A stretch of DNA of 64,000 nt from an uncultured Alistipes sp. (GCA_900769405.1 CAAGGL010000008.1:106654-170653), one strand, 5' to 3'. Positions 16,151 to 25,482 are shown, numbered from the stretch's first letter. Made by a program: numbers and translations. The notes: generated from the sequence alone by a model not told the origin.

Positions 16151-17681
16151 TTTTTGAGGGTTCGACCCAGCGACCGTCGGCCTTAATCAGCGCAATCAGA
16201 CGCTCCAAAGCCTCCGCCTGCGGTATATTGCGCTCGACAATCTCGCGACCGCGATAGAGCGTAATGCGCTCGGGTGCCGCACCCACATATCCATAATCGG
16301 CGTCGGCCATCTCGCCCGGGCCATTCACGATGCAACCCATCACGCCAATCTTCAAATCCTTCAAGTGCGACGTTGCCGCCTTGATCTTCGCCAGCGTCGA
16401 TTGCAGGTCGTAGAGCGTGCGACCGCACGACGGGCAGGCGATATACTCGGTACGCGAGAAACGCACTCGCGCCGCCTGCATAATCATCAGCTCCAACTCC
16501 TTGATCTGCTCGGCCGAGTGCTGCGGAGCGTCGATCCAAATGCCGTCAGCCAAGCCGTCGAGCAACATCACACCCATATCAGCTGCCGCCTTCACCGCCA
16601 GCGTTTGGTAATCCTCGTCATCATATTTGCGATGGATCACAACGGGCGTGTCGTCCTCGATCGACAAAATCGCCGAGCGCCACTCGGCAACGGGATTCGC
16701 CGACACAGCATCAGCAACAAATATATCAAGCTCGTTATCTCCTAATTCCGAGTGCGTTACGGGCACCTGATCGCCACCGACACAACCCACACGTCGCGTA
16801 GCACGACGGCGATATTCGTAGGGTGAGAATCGCTCCTCGGCAACCTCAAATTCGCCCTCGCGCGAGGTGAAATAGTCCGCCAACATCTGCGCCACGGGGA
16901 TCTCGTTCTCGGGGTCCTCGGTCAGCGACACGCGGATCGTATCGCCCACACCGTCAGCCAGCAGCGCACCGATACCTACGGCGCTCTTCACGCGCCCCTC
17001 GATACCGTCACCCGCCTCAGTCACGCCCAGGTGGATCGGGAAATCCATACCCTCCTCGCGCATCGCCGCCACCAGCAGTCGATAGGCATAGACCATCACG
17101 CGCGTATTGCTCGACTTCATCGACACGACCACCTGATCGAAACCCTCCGAACGGCACACGCGCAGGAACTCCATCGCCGAAACGACCATACCCTCGGGCG
17201 TATCGCCCCACTCGTCGAAGACACGCTTGGCCAGCGAGCCGTGGTTCACGCCGATACGCAGCGCCACACCGCGCTGGCGACACTTCTCGATGAGTCGCTC
17301 CAAGCGGCGATCACTCGTGCGGTAGTTACCTGGGTTGATGCGCACCTTATCGACCGACTCGGCAGCGATCTCCGCCACCTCAGGCACAAAGTGAATATCG
17401 GCCACAATCGCTGTCGAGAAACCCTCCGAGCGCAGTTGAGCCACGATATTGCGCAGGTTCTCGCCCTCGCGCGGACCCTGAGCCGTCAGGCGGACGATGT
17501 GTCCTCCCGCGCGGTCGATGCGCTCGATCTGTGCCACACTTGCGGCTGTATCATTGGTGTCGGTGTTGGTCATCGACTGAACGGCAATGGGTGCTCCACC
17601 ACCGATCTCGACGCCGCCGATACGCACGCGACAACTGCCGCGACGCTCGTATCGACCGAGTGAATTGCAATACTTTTTCAT
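16143..17681 (-). CDS. ispG: 4-hydroxy-3-methylbut-2-enyl-diphosphate synthase
   Basis: A 512-aa IspG/GcpE, the [4Fe-4S] enzyme that converts MEcPP to HMBPP in the methylerythritol-phosphate isoprenoid pathway. The TIM barrel occupies the first 270 residues (APIAVQSMTNTDTNDT, VDKVRINPGNY). The C-terminal cluster ligands are Cys416 and Cys419 in CPSCG, with Cys450 and Glu457 in GCIVNGPGE. Between them is an inserted domain of about 140 residues, as in the three-domain plant/Bacteroidota type but shorter than plant versions. It is followed by wbqC with a 4-base start-stop overlap region. Own promoter at 17715-17748. Confidence 0.94.
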   Translation of the reverse strand: MKKYCNSLGRYERRGSCRVRIGGVEIGGGAPIAVQSMTNTDTNDTAASVAQIERIDRAGGHIVRLTAQGPREGENLRNIVAQLRSEGFSTAIVADIHFVPEVAEIAAESVDKVRINPGNYRTSDRRLERLIEKCRQRGVALRIGVNHGSLAKRVFDEWGDTPEGMVVSAMEFLRVCRSEGFDQVVVSMKSSNTRVMVYAYRLLVAAMREEGMDFPIHLGVTEAGDGIEGRVKSAVGIGALLADGVGDTIRVSLTEDPENEIPVAQMLADYFTSREGEFEVAEERFSPYEYRRRATRRVGCVGGDQVPVTHSELGDNELDIFVADAVSANPVAEWRSAILSIEDDTPVVIHRKYDDEDYQTLAVKAAADMGVMLLDGLADGIWIDAPQHSAEQIKELELMIMQAARVRFSRTEYIACPSCGRTLYDLQSTLAKIKAATSHLKDLKIGVMGCIVNGPGEMADADYGYVGAAPERITLYRGREIVERNIPQAEALERLIALIKADGRWVEPSKNE

Positions 17682-17714
17682 CTGTTAGGCGTAAAAACTA
17701 TTTACCGAATAGTG

Positions 17715-17748
17715 CAAAGATACGAAAAAAGATGCGCAAGATTCAAAA
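17715..17748 (-). promoter_or_regulatory. promoter of ispG
   Basis: On the minus strand TTTTG (17744-17748), a 21-nt spacer, then a perfect TATCTTTG (17715-17722). The predicted start leaves a leader of about 27 nt before ATG 17681. Confidence 0.7.
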
Positions 17749-17757
17749 TCTTTTCGT

Positions 17758-17765
17758 TACTTTTG
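17758..17765 (+). promoter_or_regulatory. possible -7 box immediately before recG
   Basis: TACTTTTG fits TAnnTTTG but ends only 4 nt before the recG ATG, which would give a leaderless message. No -33 TTG is present at the usual distance. Confidence 0.35.
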
Positions 17766-17769
17766 CATT

Positions 17770-19881
17770 ATGGGCAGAGTATTCGACAACGATATCAAAT
17801 TCGTAAGCGGCGTGGGCGAGCAACGTGCCAAGCTGCTTGCATCGGAATTGGGCATTCGCACAATGGGCGATATGCTCTACTACTTCCCGTTTCGATATGT
17901 CGATCGCACTCGCTACTACCGCATTGGCGAGATCACCGAGAACGAGAGCTCGACGCTGGTGCAGTTCCGCGCCCGCGTGACGGGATTTGCTCCGAGTGGC
18001 GAGGGTCGCAACCGCCGTTTCAAGGCCTTCGTGTCGGATGCGACGGGCTCGGCCGAACTGACGTGGTTCAAGAATGTGCGCTGGATCGAGAAACGTTTGC
18101 AGGTTGGTGTCGAGTACATCATCTTCGGACGTCCGTCGTTCTTCCGTGGGCAGTTACAGATGGTACACCCTGAGGTCGAGGAGGTTATGAGCGCCCGCAA
18201 GCGCCCCGAGGGTCTGCAAGGCGTGTACAGCACCACCGAGAAACTGACCAATGCGCAGCTCGGCAGCAAGGGTCTGTATAACATCATCTGCAACCTCTGG
18301 CCGCTCATCGAGAGCCGTATCGAGGACCCGATGCCCGAACAGCTCCGCGCGGCACACGGGTTGATACCCCTGCGCGATGCGCTGTATAATATCCATTTCC
18401 CGCAGTCGCCCGAGTTGCTGCGCCGCGCCGAGTATCGACTCAAATTCGACGAACTGCTTGGTATTCAACTCAATATTCAATCGCGTCGCACGGTGCGCAA
18501 AAACCGCTACAACGGGTTTATGTTCCCGCGCGTGGGCGACTACTTCAACCGCTTTTACAACGAAAAACTCCCCTTCGAGCTGACGGGCGCGCAGAAACGT
18601 GTGATCCGTGAGATTCGTCAGGACACCATTACGGGTTGCCAGATGAATCGCCTGTTGCAGGGCGACGTCGGTAGCGGCAAGACGATGGTGGCGCTGGCGT
18701 CGATGTTGATCGCCGCCGACAACGGATTCCAATCGTGTATGATGGCACCGACCGAGATCCTCGCGCGACAGCACTTCGCCTCTATCAGCCGTATGGTCGA
18801 AGGACTTGGTATTGAGGTACATATCCTCACCGGAGCCTCGAAGAGTGCCGAACGTCGCGCCTCGCTCGAAGCCGCGGCATCGGGTCGCGCACATATCCTC
18901 ATCGGCACGCACTCGCTTATCGAAGATACGGTGCAGTTTGACAACCTCGGTCTGTGTGTGATCGACGAGCAGCACCGCTTTGGTGTCGAGCAGCGCGCCA
19001 AGATGTGGACCAAGAATTCGCAGCCGCCACATATCCTCGTGATGACCGCGACACCCATTCCGCGCACCCTCGCGATGACGCTCTATGGCGATCTGGACGT
19101 GTCGGTTATCGACGAGTTGCCCCCCAACCGCCGCCCGATACAGACCTACCACTACTTCGATTCGGCACGCTTGAAACTGTTCGGTTTTATGCGCCAGCAG
19201 ATTGCGCTCGGTCGCCAGATCTATGTGGTCTATCCGCTGATTGCCGAGAGCGAGAAGATGGATTATAAGGACTTAACAGACGGCTATCTATCAATCACAC
19301 AAGCCTTTCCGCCACCCGAATATATCACCTCGATCGTTCACGGCAAGATGCGCCCCGACGACAAACGCGAGGGTATGCGCCAATTCCTTGCGGGCGAGGC
19401 GCAGATTATGGTCGCCACGTCGGTTATCGAGGTGGGTGTCGATGTGCCCAATGCCACGGTGATGGTCATCGAGAGTGCCGAGCGATTCGGCCTGTCGCAG
19501 TTGCATCAGCTGCGCGGTCGCGTGGGTCGCGGTGGCGAGCAGTCCTATTGCATACTGATGAGTGGCGAGAAACTCTCGAAGGAGGCTCGCGCGCGCCTTG
19601 ACGCGATGTGCGAAACCACCGACGGATTCCAGCTTGCCGAGCTCGACCTCAAATTACGCGGTGCAGGCGACATTGGAGGTACACAACAGAGCGGTTTGGC
19701 CTTTGATTTGAAGATAGCCAATCCGACACGCGACGTGCAGATTGTCGAACTGACAAAGCAGGTTGCTGCCGATCTGTTGGCGTCGGATCCCAATCTGGTG
19801 CGTGCCGAGAATCAACCTCTGCGCGAATTGAAGGCTCGTTATGCCTCACGCGAGGAGCGCGATTTCAGTATGATCTCATAA
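17770..19881 (+). CDS. recG: ATP-dependent DNA helicase RecG
   Basis: A 703-aa superfamily-2 helicase that remodels stalled forks and Holliday junctions. The N-terminal wedge/OB domain covers about residues 1-250 (VGEQRAKLLASELGI, VQFRARVTGFAP). The helicase core has motif I GDVGSGKT (298-305), motif Ia MAPTEILARQH, the Walker B VIDEQHRFG (DEQH 399-402), motif III MTATPIPRT, motif V ATSVIEVGVDVPNATVM and motif VI QLHQLRGRVGRG. The C-terminal LAELDLKLRGAGDIGGTQQSG is the RecG-type TRG region. The DUF3108 gene follows after 37 nt and is probably co-transcribed. Confidence 0.96.
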   Translation: MGRVFDNDIKFVSGVGEQRAKLLASELGIRTMGDMLYYFPFRYVDRTRYYRIGEITENESSTLVQFRARVTGFAPSGEGRNRRFKAFVSDATGSAELTWFKNVRWIEKRLQVGVEYIIFGRPSFFRGQLQMVHPEVEEVMSARKRPEGLQGVYSTTEKLTNAQLGSKGLYNIICNLWPLIESRIEDPMPEQLRAAHGLIPLRDALYNIHFPQSPELLRRAEYRLKFDELLGIQLNIQSRRTVRKNRYNGFMFPRVGDYFNRFYNEKLPFELTGAQKRVIREIRQDTITGCQMNRLLQGDVGSGKTMVALASMLIAADNGFQSCMMAPTEILARQHFASISRMVEGLGIEVHILTGASKSAERRASLEAAASGRAHILIGTHSLIEDTVQFDNLGLCVIDEQHRFGVEQRAKMWTKNSQPPHILVMTATPIPRTLAMTLYGDLDVSVIDELPPNRRPIQTYHYFDSARLKLFGFMRQQIALGRQIYVVYPLIAESEKMDYKDLTDGYLSITQAFPPPEYITSIVHGKMRPDDKREGMRQFLAGEAQIMVATSVIEVGVDVPNATVMVIESAERFGLSQLHQLRGRVGRGGEQSYCILMSGEKLSKEARARLDAMCETTDGFQLAELDLKLRGAGDIGGTQQSGLAFDLKIANPTRDVQIVELTKQVAADLLASDPNLVRAENQPLRELKARYASREERDFSMIS

Positions 19882-19918
19882 TAAATCGCACGAGATGTGC
19901 GTTATAATTATTAGAATT

Positions 19919-20737
19919 ATGAAAAATCTCATCACATATCTGCTCCTTGTGCTGTTGTCGGCAACCGTTGCGTCGGCACAACAGAGCGGCGTGCAGCCCG
20001 CCTTCCGCAATGGCGAGGTGCTGACTCTCAAAGTGAGCTATCGCGCCAAGCTGATCCCCAATACCGAGGTGGCAACCGTCGTGATGAGCGTGGCCGACAC
20101 CACGATCAACGGTCGCCCCTACTACTGCATCTACGCCAACGCCCGCACGATGCCCTCGTGGCGTTGGTTCTACAACCTCAACGACACCTATCGCAGCTAT
20201 ATCGACACCACCACGTTCCGCCCCGTACTCTCCACCTCGCAGATTCGCGAGAATGGTTACCGCGCGTGGTCGCGTTTCGAGTACGATTGGGATAAAGGCG
20301 TGAGCGTCAACACCAAACAGCGCAAACAGGATCCCCCGACCGAGCACCGAATCCCGATCGAGGGCGAGAGCTACGACGGCGTTTCGCTCTTCTACGACCT
20401 GCGTACGATCGACCCCGCAACCTTAGTCGAGGATGAGGATCGCACCATCGCCCTGCTGCTCAACGACACGGTGCGCTACATCAACTACCGCTATCTGGGT
20501 CGCGACCGCAAGAAGGTTCGCAACGTGGGTACGTTCCGCACGCTCAAATTCTCGTGCCAGCTGGCGACCTCGACGGGCGAGAGTTTCGAGGATGGCACCG
20601 AGTTCTTCATCTGGATCTCGGACGACCGCAATAAGATCCCCATCTTCTTCGAGTCGCCCATCCGCGTGGGCAGCGTTCGAGCCTATATCAGCGGGTTCGA
20701 GGGGTTGCGTTTCCCCGTCGAAAGTTTGGAAGATTGA
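19919..20737 (+). CDS. DUF3108 secreted protein
   Basis: A 272-aa exported protein. The signal peptide MKNLITYLLLVLLSATVASA precedes a beta-rich domain with the DUF3108 pattern: RNGEVLTLKVSYRAKLIPN at the start of the mature protein, a W-Y-R core (WFYNLNDTYRSYIDTTTFRPV) and the terminal FFESPIRVGSVRAYISGFEGL. DUF3108 proteins are periplasmic or surface proteins of unknown role. ATG 19919 is chosen over an upstream ATG at 19895 because the signal peptide begins there. Confidence 0.85.
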   Translation: MKNLITYLLLVLLSATVASAQQSGVQPAFRNGEVLTLKVSYRAKLIPNTEVATVVMSVADTTINGRPYYCIYANARTMPSWRWFYNLNDTYRSYIDTTTFRPVLSTSQIRENGYRAWSRFEYDWDKGVSVNTKQRKQDPPTEHRIPIEGESYDGVSLFYDLRTIDPATLVEDEDRTIALLLNDTVRYINYRYLGRDRKKVRNVGTFRTLKFSCQLATSTGESFEDGTEFFIWISDDRNKIPIFFESPIRVGSVRAYISGFEGLRFPVESLED

Positions 20738-20778
20738 CGAAAATCGCCCTCAACACGCCGTAGAACGATAAAAATTAG

Positions 20779-20786
20779 TATCTTTG
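20779..20786 (+). promoter_or_regulatory. -7 box of the coiled-coil protein gene
   Basis: A perfect TATCTTTG lies 33 nt before ATG 20820; the -33 region has no clear TTG. Confidence 0.55.
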
Positions 20787-20819
20787 CACCTATAAAATAG
20801 TAAAACAACTACCAAAACT

Positions 20820-21734
20820 ATGGAAGAAAACAATCGCAATTACGAATACGACGACGAACAGCAGCCCGCAGTTGATAAGTCGATCAAGGGTTACCGTATG
20901 GTAATCTGCATCTTGGCAGCGGTCTTAGTTGCTATCTCGGGCCTCTACTTCAAGATCCACCAGGATCAGAAGCGCGACTATCAGTTCCTCGAAATCGAGC
21001 GCGACTCGATCCAGAGCAACCTGGGCGTGCTGATGGAGGATTTCGACAACCTGCAAATCGCTAACGACACCATCTCGCAGAATCTGGCGTCGGAGCGTCT
21101 GCGTGCCGACTCGCTGATGCAGCAGTTGCAGAAGGAGCGCAACCTCTCGCTGCGTAAGATCAAGCAGTACGAGAAGCAGGTGACAATGTTGCGTGGTATT
21201 ATGGAGGGCTATTTGAAGCAGATCGACTCGCTCAATACGCTCAACAAGAAGCTGATCAACGAGAACGTCGATTACCGCAAGCAGGTGGCAAGTCAGACTC
21301 TGCGTGCCGATATGGCCGAGGAGAAGGCAGCCGAACTGGATACCAAGGTACGTCAGGGTGCCGTTGTTCGCGCTCGCGACATCGTGCTCTCGACCCTCAA
21401 CGAGAATGGCAAGGTGGTTACCCGCGCCGCTCGTGCAGCACGCTTGAAGGTCGATTTCGTACTGTCGGCTAATGAGTTGGCTAACCCCGGCGAGCGCACC
21501 GTATATGTACGTATCACCTCGCCCGACGGCTACCTGCTGACTACCGATGCGGCTACCTTCGATTTCGAGGGCTCACCCACGATCTACACCGCATCGCGTG
21601 AGGTCGATTACCAGAACGACGACCTGGACGTAGGTCTGTACTACAATGGCGACGGCATTACGGCTGGTAAATACTCGATTGAGGTCTATATGGACGGCAT
21701 TAAGATCGGCTCGACCGAAACGATCCTCCGCTAA
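20820..21734 (+). CDS. single-pass membrane protein with coiled coil and C-terminal beta domain
   Basis: A 304-aa protein of unknown function. An acidic N-terminus (about 25 residues) precedes one membrane segment (MVICILAAVLVAISGLYF, about residues 27-44), then a long heptad-patterned coiled coil from about 50 to 190 (SIQSNLGVLMEDFDNLQIAN, LNTLNKKLINENVDYRKQV). A beta-rich C-terminal domain of about 100 residues (GERTVYVRITSPDGYLLTT) ends the protein. This layout puts the coiled coil and beta domain in the periplasm. Similar proteins are common in Bacteroidales but uncharacterised; an envelope scaffold role is inference. Monocistronic, ended by a strong terminator. Confidence 0.75.
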   Translation: MEENNRNYEYDDEQQPAVDKSIKGYRMVICILAAVLVAISGLYFKIHQDQKRDYQFLEIERDSIQSNLGVLMEDFDNLQIANDTISQNLASERLRADSLMQQLQKERNLSLRKIKQYEKQVTMLRGIMEGYLKQIDSLNTLNKKLINENVDYRKQVASQTLRADMAEEKAAELDTKVRQGAVVRARDIVLSTLNENGKVVTRAARAARLKVDFVLSANELANPGERTVYVRITSPDGYLLTTDAATFDFEGSPTIYTASREVDYQNDDLDVGLYYNGDGITAGKYSIEVYMDGIKIGSTETILR

Positions 21735-21754
21735 ACGACAATCGACTGCCGCAC

Positions 21755-21794
21755 AAAAAAAGGGAGCTATCCGAAGCGATAGTTCCCTTTTTTA
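21755..21794 (+). terminator. intrinsic terminator of the coiled-coil protein gene
   Basis: AAAAAGGGAGCTATC pairs with GATAGTTCCCTTTTT around a 6-nt loop, followed by T residues. Confidence 0.9.
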
Positions 21795-21798
21795 TTTA

Positions 21799-21806
21799 TA
21801 TATTTG
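21799..21806 (+). promoter_or_regulatory. -7 box of the amidase gene
   Basis: A perfect TATATTTG lies directly after the preceding terminator and 50 nt before ATG 21857. Confidence 0.6.
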
Positions 21807-21856
21807 TATAGTGGAAAAACGCAAATGTGAAATTACAAACTAAAAAAACTCATACA

Positions 21857-23557
21857 ATGAAACGAATCCTTATGCTTATGTGCGCCGTTGCAATGGCCGT
21901 AGTGCCCGCATCGGCTCAACGTCTTGAAATTGGTCGCGGCGAGCGCGCCGAGACCACAACCGCACGCCACTCGATCACGGGTGTTGCCGATCCCGACGCA
22001 ACACTGACGGTCAATGGCAAGCAGTTCCCCGTATATGCAACGGGCGGTTTTGCTGCCGAGGTGATGCTCGAAAAGGGTAAGAACACCGTAACGGTGGTTG
22101 CCGTATCGAAGAATGGTCACGCCGAGAAGACATTCGACATCGAACTCGTCGAGCGTCCCGAAAAGGAGGCTGTCGAGGGTACCAAACTCTTCATTTGCAG
22201 CACCGTACCTGCTGACATCAAGGCCGTTACCGCTGGTGAGCGCGTGGCTCTGCGCGCCGTGGGCACTCCCAACTGCAAGGTTTCGATCGTAGGTGGCTGC
22301 GAACTGACTGAGGTCAGCAAGGGTGTTTATCAGGGTATGATCACCGCCAAGAAGGGTTGCAAAGTGCTGGCCGAGCCGTTGCAGTTCCGCATCGAGGGTG
22401 CGGAGGGCGCAGACACCTTCACGATGAAGGAGGCGATCAAGGTGATCGATCCCAACGCTCCCGTTATGTTGCGCACCGTGGGCGAACTGCCCTACCTGAA
22501 CTATGGTCTGGGTACCGACCGTCTGGGTGGCTCGAAGATAGGTCACATTACCGAGGGTATTCTGTTCGAAGCTGTTGGCGAGGTGGGCAACCAATACAAG
22601 GTTCGCCTGTCGAAAAATCGCACTGCATATATTCCCAAGTCGTGTGTCGAGGTGCAGCCCGCAGGTACGCTGCCCGCGCAGTCGTTGGTTGGTTCGTGGA
22701 GCGTTCGCGGTGGCAAAGAGGCTGACGTAGTGCGTGTTTCGCTCTCGGAGCGTCTGCCCTTCGCTACATTCCACCAGATGGATCCCTCGCGCGTTGTGGT
22801 TGACATCTTTGGCGCTGTGGCAAACACCTCGTGGCTGACTCAGTATCCCGAGAGCAAGAACGCAATCAAGAGCGTCGATTATGAGCAGGTCGAGGAGGAT
22901 ATATTCCGCGTGATCATCACCCTGAGCCACGATGCTCATTGGGGTCACTCGGTACGCTACGAGGGTAACTCGCTGGTTATCCGCGTGAAGGCTGCTCCGA
23001 AGGCATCGTTGCGCGGTTTGCACGTGGCAATCGACGCTGGTCACGGCGGTCCCTACAAGGGTGCTGTGGGTGTTGCAGGTGTCGAGGAGAAGAACGTGAA
23101 TCTCGACTTGGCGCATATGTTGCGCGAGGCACTCGAAAAGCGCGGTGCAAAGGTTACAATGACCCGCACGGAGGACGTGAATGTCGATATGAGCGACCGC
23201 GTGCTGATGTTGCGCAAGGCCGACCCCAACCTGCTGATCTCGATCCACTGCAACGCCGGTGGCTCGCCGTTGAAGCCCCTCGGCACAAGTACCTACTACC
23301 GTCACCCCGGTTTCCAGCCCCTTTCGACCGCGATTTTGAAGCGTGTTTTGGAGCTCGATATGAACAACTTCGGTAACATCGGCAGCTTCAACTTCATCCT
23401 CAACTCGCCCTACGAGTATCCCAATGCTCTGCTCGAAACGCTCTTCATCTCGGCACCCGCCGAGGAGGCTCGTCTGGTTGATCCGAAGTTCCGCAAGGAT
23501 CTGATCGACCGCGTTGTGAAGGGCTTGGAGGACTACCTGAAAGAGTGCGCTAAATAA
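21857..23557 (+). CDS. secreted N-acetylmuramoyl-L-alanine amidase (Amidase_3)
   Basis: A 566-aa periplasmic enzyme that should cleave the bond between MurNAc and the stem peptide. A 20-residue signal (ending VPASA) is followed by beta-rich repeats and an SH3-like segment (about 210-280, GHITEGILFEAVGEVGNQYKV), an AMIN-like region (about 285-380, DVVRVSLSERLPFATFHQM) and the catalytic Amidase_3 domain from about 387. Zinc ligands are His396 in IDAGHGG, Glu411 in VEEKNVN and His464 in ISIHCNAG; the catalytic glutamate is Glu527 in LLETLFIS. The AMIN-like part would target septal peptidoglycan. The PHP gene follows after 10 nt in the same transcript. Confidence 0.88.
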   Translation: MKRILMLMCAVAMAVVPASAQRLEIGRGERAETTTARHSITGVADPDATLTVNGKQFPVYATGGFAAEVMLEKGKNTVTVVAVSKNGHAEKTFDIELVERPEKEAVEGTKLFICSTVPADIKAVTAGERVALRAVGTPNCKVSIVGGCELTEVSKGVYQGMITAKKGCKVLAEPLQFRIEGAEGADTFTMKEAIKVIDPNAPVMLRTVGELPYLNYGLGTDRLGGSKIGHITEGILFEAVGEVGNQYKVRLSKNRTAYIPKSCVEVQPAGTLPAQSLVGSWSVRGGKEADVVRVSLSERLPFATFHQMDPSRVVVDIFGAVANTSWLTQYPESKNAIKSVDYEQVEEDIFRVIITLSHDAHWGHSVRYEGNSLVIRVKAAPKASLRGLHVAIDAGHGGPYKGAVGVAGVEEKNVNLDLAHMLREALEKRGAKVTMTRTEDVNVDMSDRVLMLRKADPNLLISIHCNAGGSPLKPLGTSTYYRHPGFQPLSTAILKRVLELDMNNFGNIGSFNFILNSPYEYPNALLETLFISAPAEEARLVDPKFRKDLIDRVVKGLEDYLKECAK

Positions 23558-23567
23558 TTGACTGCCG

Positions 23568-24755
23568 ATGAAACGAAGACTATTGTTGCTTGCCGCGCTG
23601 CTGATCGGCTCAGTGGCGTCGGCACAGCACTACTATAAGGACGCCAAGAACCCCGACATCACGCGCCACACGCTCCGCAACTCGTCGCAGCGTGTCGAGT
23701 TCGTGCTACCCGAGGTCAATGGTTACAACATCTACAAAGCCGACCTGCACACCCACTCGATCTACTCGGACGGCGACTGCACGCCCGAATTCCGCGTTCG
23801 CGAGGCGTGGTACGACGGTCTGGATGTGCTGGCTATCACCGAGCACGTTGAGTATCGTCGCCACGAGGGTAATATGATCCGCGCGCTGGGCGGCGTTCTG
23901 CCCGAGGGCACTAAGGCTCAGAATACCAACCTTATCAACAAGGCGGCTGACGAGCGCGGTATCGCCTCGGATCTGAATCTGCCCGTCGAACTGGCTCGCA
24001 AGACCGCCAAAGGTTACGGAATGACGATCATCTCGGGTGTCGAGATCACACGCACGCCCGAGACCATCGGTCACTACAACGCTCTGTTCACGACCGACAA
24101 CAACGCCATCTATGACGCCGATCCCACCGAGTCGATGCGCAAGGCACGCGCGCAGGGTGCGCTCATTATGCACAACCACCCCGGTTGGCGCCGCACCTCA
24201 GTCGAGCAGACCGAGGCCGAGCGCGCGTTCTATGCCGACGGGTTGATCGACGGCGTGGAGGTGATGAACGGCTCGTCGTTCTATCCGCTGACGATCGATT
24301 GGGCTAAGCAGCACAACCTCTTCGTGTCGTCGAATACCGACATTCACGACGGTACGGCCGAGACCTATCGAATCAATGGTGTACGCCGCAATATGACCCT
24401 GATTTTCGCTAAGGATCAGTCGGTTGAATCGCTGCGCGAGGCCATTGTGGCACATCGCACGTTGGCCTATTCGTGTGGCACGCTGGCAGGCGACGAGCAG
24501 TTGTTGCGCGACCTGTTCCTGGCGTCGGTGAAGGTGAGCATCGTGGCCGAGGCCTCGAATGGCGTCAAGACCCTGCTGCTGACCAATATGAGTTCGGTAG
24601 ATTACATTCTGCGTTTTGGCAACGGCAACCCCGTTGTCCTCTCGCCCTTCTCGTCGCGCACCGCCAAGACCAACAAGGAGGGCGCACTGCGTTTCGTGGT
24701 TGAGAACTGCTGGCACGGAAGCGATAACCCTCTTGTGATTGAGGTACGCCCGTAG
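23568..24755 (+). CDS. secreted PHP-domain phosphoesterase (Sb-PDE type)
   Basis: A 395-aa exported protein. After the signal MKRRLLLLAALLIGSVASA, the PHP metal site is visible: HTH at 61-63 in DLHTHSIYSDGD, EH at 92-93 in LAITEHVEY, HNHPGW around 204, and the final NTDIHDG near 258. These residues bind the two- or three-metal cluster of PHP phosphoesterases. The family is widespread in Bacteroidota and annotated as Sb-PDE-like phosphodiesterase; the natural substrate is unknown. It forms a two-gene unit with the upstream amidase. Confidence 0.82.
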   Translation: MKRRLLLLAALLIGSVASAQHYYKDAKNPDITRHTLRNSSQRVEFVLPEVNGYNIYKADLHTHSIYSDGDCTPEFRVREAWYDGLDVLAITEHVEYRRHEGNMIRALGGVLPEGTKAQNTNLINKAADERGIASDLNLPVELARKTAKGYGMTIISGVEITRTPETIGHYNALFTTDNNAIYDADPTESMRKARAQGALIMHNHPGWRRTSVEQTEAERAFYADGLIDGVEVMNGSSFYPLTIDWAKQHNLFVSSNTDIHDGTAETYRINGVRRNMTLIFAKDQSVESLREAIVAHRTLAYSCGTLAGDEQLLRDLFLASVKVSIVAEASNGVKTLLLTNMSSVDYILRFGNGNPVVLSPFSSRTAKTNKEGALRFVVENCWHGSDNPLVIEVRP

Positions 24756-24791
24756 ATAATAAGATTCAAACTATAATTAAGTTTTACAAAT

Positions 24792-24822
24792 AAGCCGCGC
24801 CCCTTTTAGGGCGCGGCTTTTC
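24792..24822 (+). terminator. intrinsic terminator of the amidase-PHP operon
   Basis: AAGCCGCGCCC pairs with GGGCGCGGCTT, with a TTTT tail. Confidence 0.88.
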
Positions 24823-24869
24823 ACTCAAAGATCGCAATTGCGGAAATTACGGACTCAAAAGTTCCCACC

Positions 24870-25334
24870 TTAATTGCGACTTTTGTTCTGCAAAGATAGT
24901 ACATCTTGGACTATTTGCAACAAGCCGTCCAAAAACAATTCAGCCTGCCAGGCTAAGAATTTTTCGTGCGATTCTATGTTTCTGCGCTCAATTTTTCGTT
25001 GACGACGTTTTTTGCGACGTATTAGTTCCTGCTCGGCACGCTCGCGACTCTGGTATAAATATTTTGAAGACACAACGACTATTTGGCCTGATGCAGCAAC
25101 CCAATTACGTTGAGAATCAGCACTCGCGGGATATAACAATTCGACAATCTTGTAATAACGAACCGTATAATATCTGCATCGGTTTTGATTGTGGGCAGCC
25201 AACAATAGAGATAATATTCTCTTTATCTCTTTTAAGAAACACGCTATATCGCTCACCTTTGACCTCGAAACCGCCATCTCATAATAATAGTCGACCGTCA
25301 TTGGCGCATAATATGGGAATTCTTGTTGCTCCAT
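24870..25334 (-). CDS. orphan protein of unknown function
   Basis: A 154-aa protein that I do not recognise. The first half is rich in tyrosine and leucine (ending in YYTVRYYKIVELLYPAS, about residues 55-71). The second half has a strongly basic helix, RRKKRRQRKIERRN (about 106-119), followed by a hydrophobic amphipathic stretch (FLAWQAELFLDGLLQIVQDV). No signal peptide or clear membrane span is seen. Codon use is less GC-rich than its neighbours, a sign of possible recent acquisition. It is supported as a gene by a well-spaced promoter at 25353-25381 and is preceded by an extensively base-paired region with a second promoter at 25568. Confidence 0.65.
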   Translation of the reverse strand: MEQQEFPYYAPMTVDYYYEMAVSRSKVSDIACFLKEIKRILSLLLAAHNQNRCRYYTVRYYKIVELLYPASADSQRNWVAASGQIVVVSSKYLYQSRERAEQELIRRKKRRQRKIERRNIESHEKFLAWQAELFLDGLLQIVQDVLSLQNKSRN

Positions 25335-25352
25335 TACTACAATATTTTTCTA

Positions 25353-25381
25353 CAAATTTACAAAAATTATAAAGCCCTCAA
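25353..25381 (-). promoter_or_regulatory. proximal promoter of the orphan gene
   Basis: On the minus strand TTG (25379-25381), an 18-nt spacer, then TAAATTTG (25353-25360). The leader would be only about 12 nt. Confidence 0.6.
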
Positions 25382-25434
25382 TCAATCTGAGTTTAATTAT
25401 TTAACCTTCTCAGCATCTCGTCCGCGCATAAGGC

Positions 25435-25482
25435 ACATCAGGCATAATCGAAACAGATATTTGTTTCGATTATGCCTGATGT
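25435..25482. repeat. perfect 21-bp inverted repeat
   Basis: The arms at 25435-25455 and 25462-25482 are perfectly complementary over 21 bp (starting ACATCAGGCATAATC) with a 6-nt spacer. No T tract follows on either strand, so it is not an ordinary terminator. It sits directly next to the 25485-25563 stem. Confidence 0.9.

Noticed and set aside
21833..23305. 490-aa open frame on the minus strand
   Set aside because: It is antisense to the amidase gene, which has a signal peptide and intact catalytic motifs.
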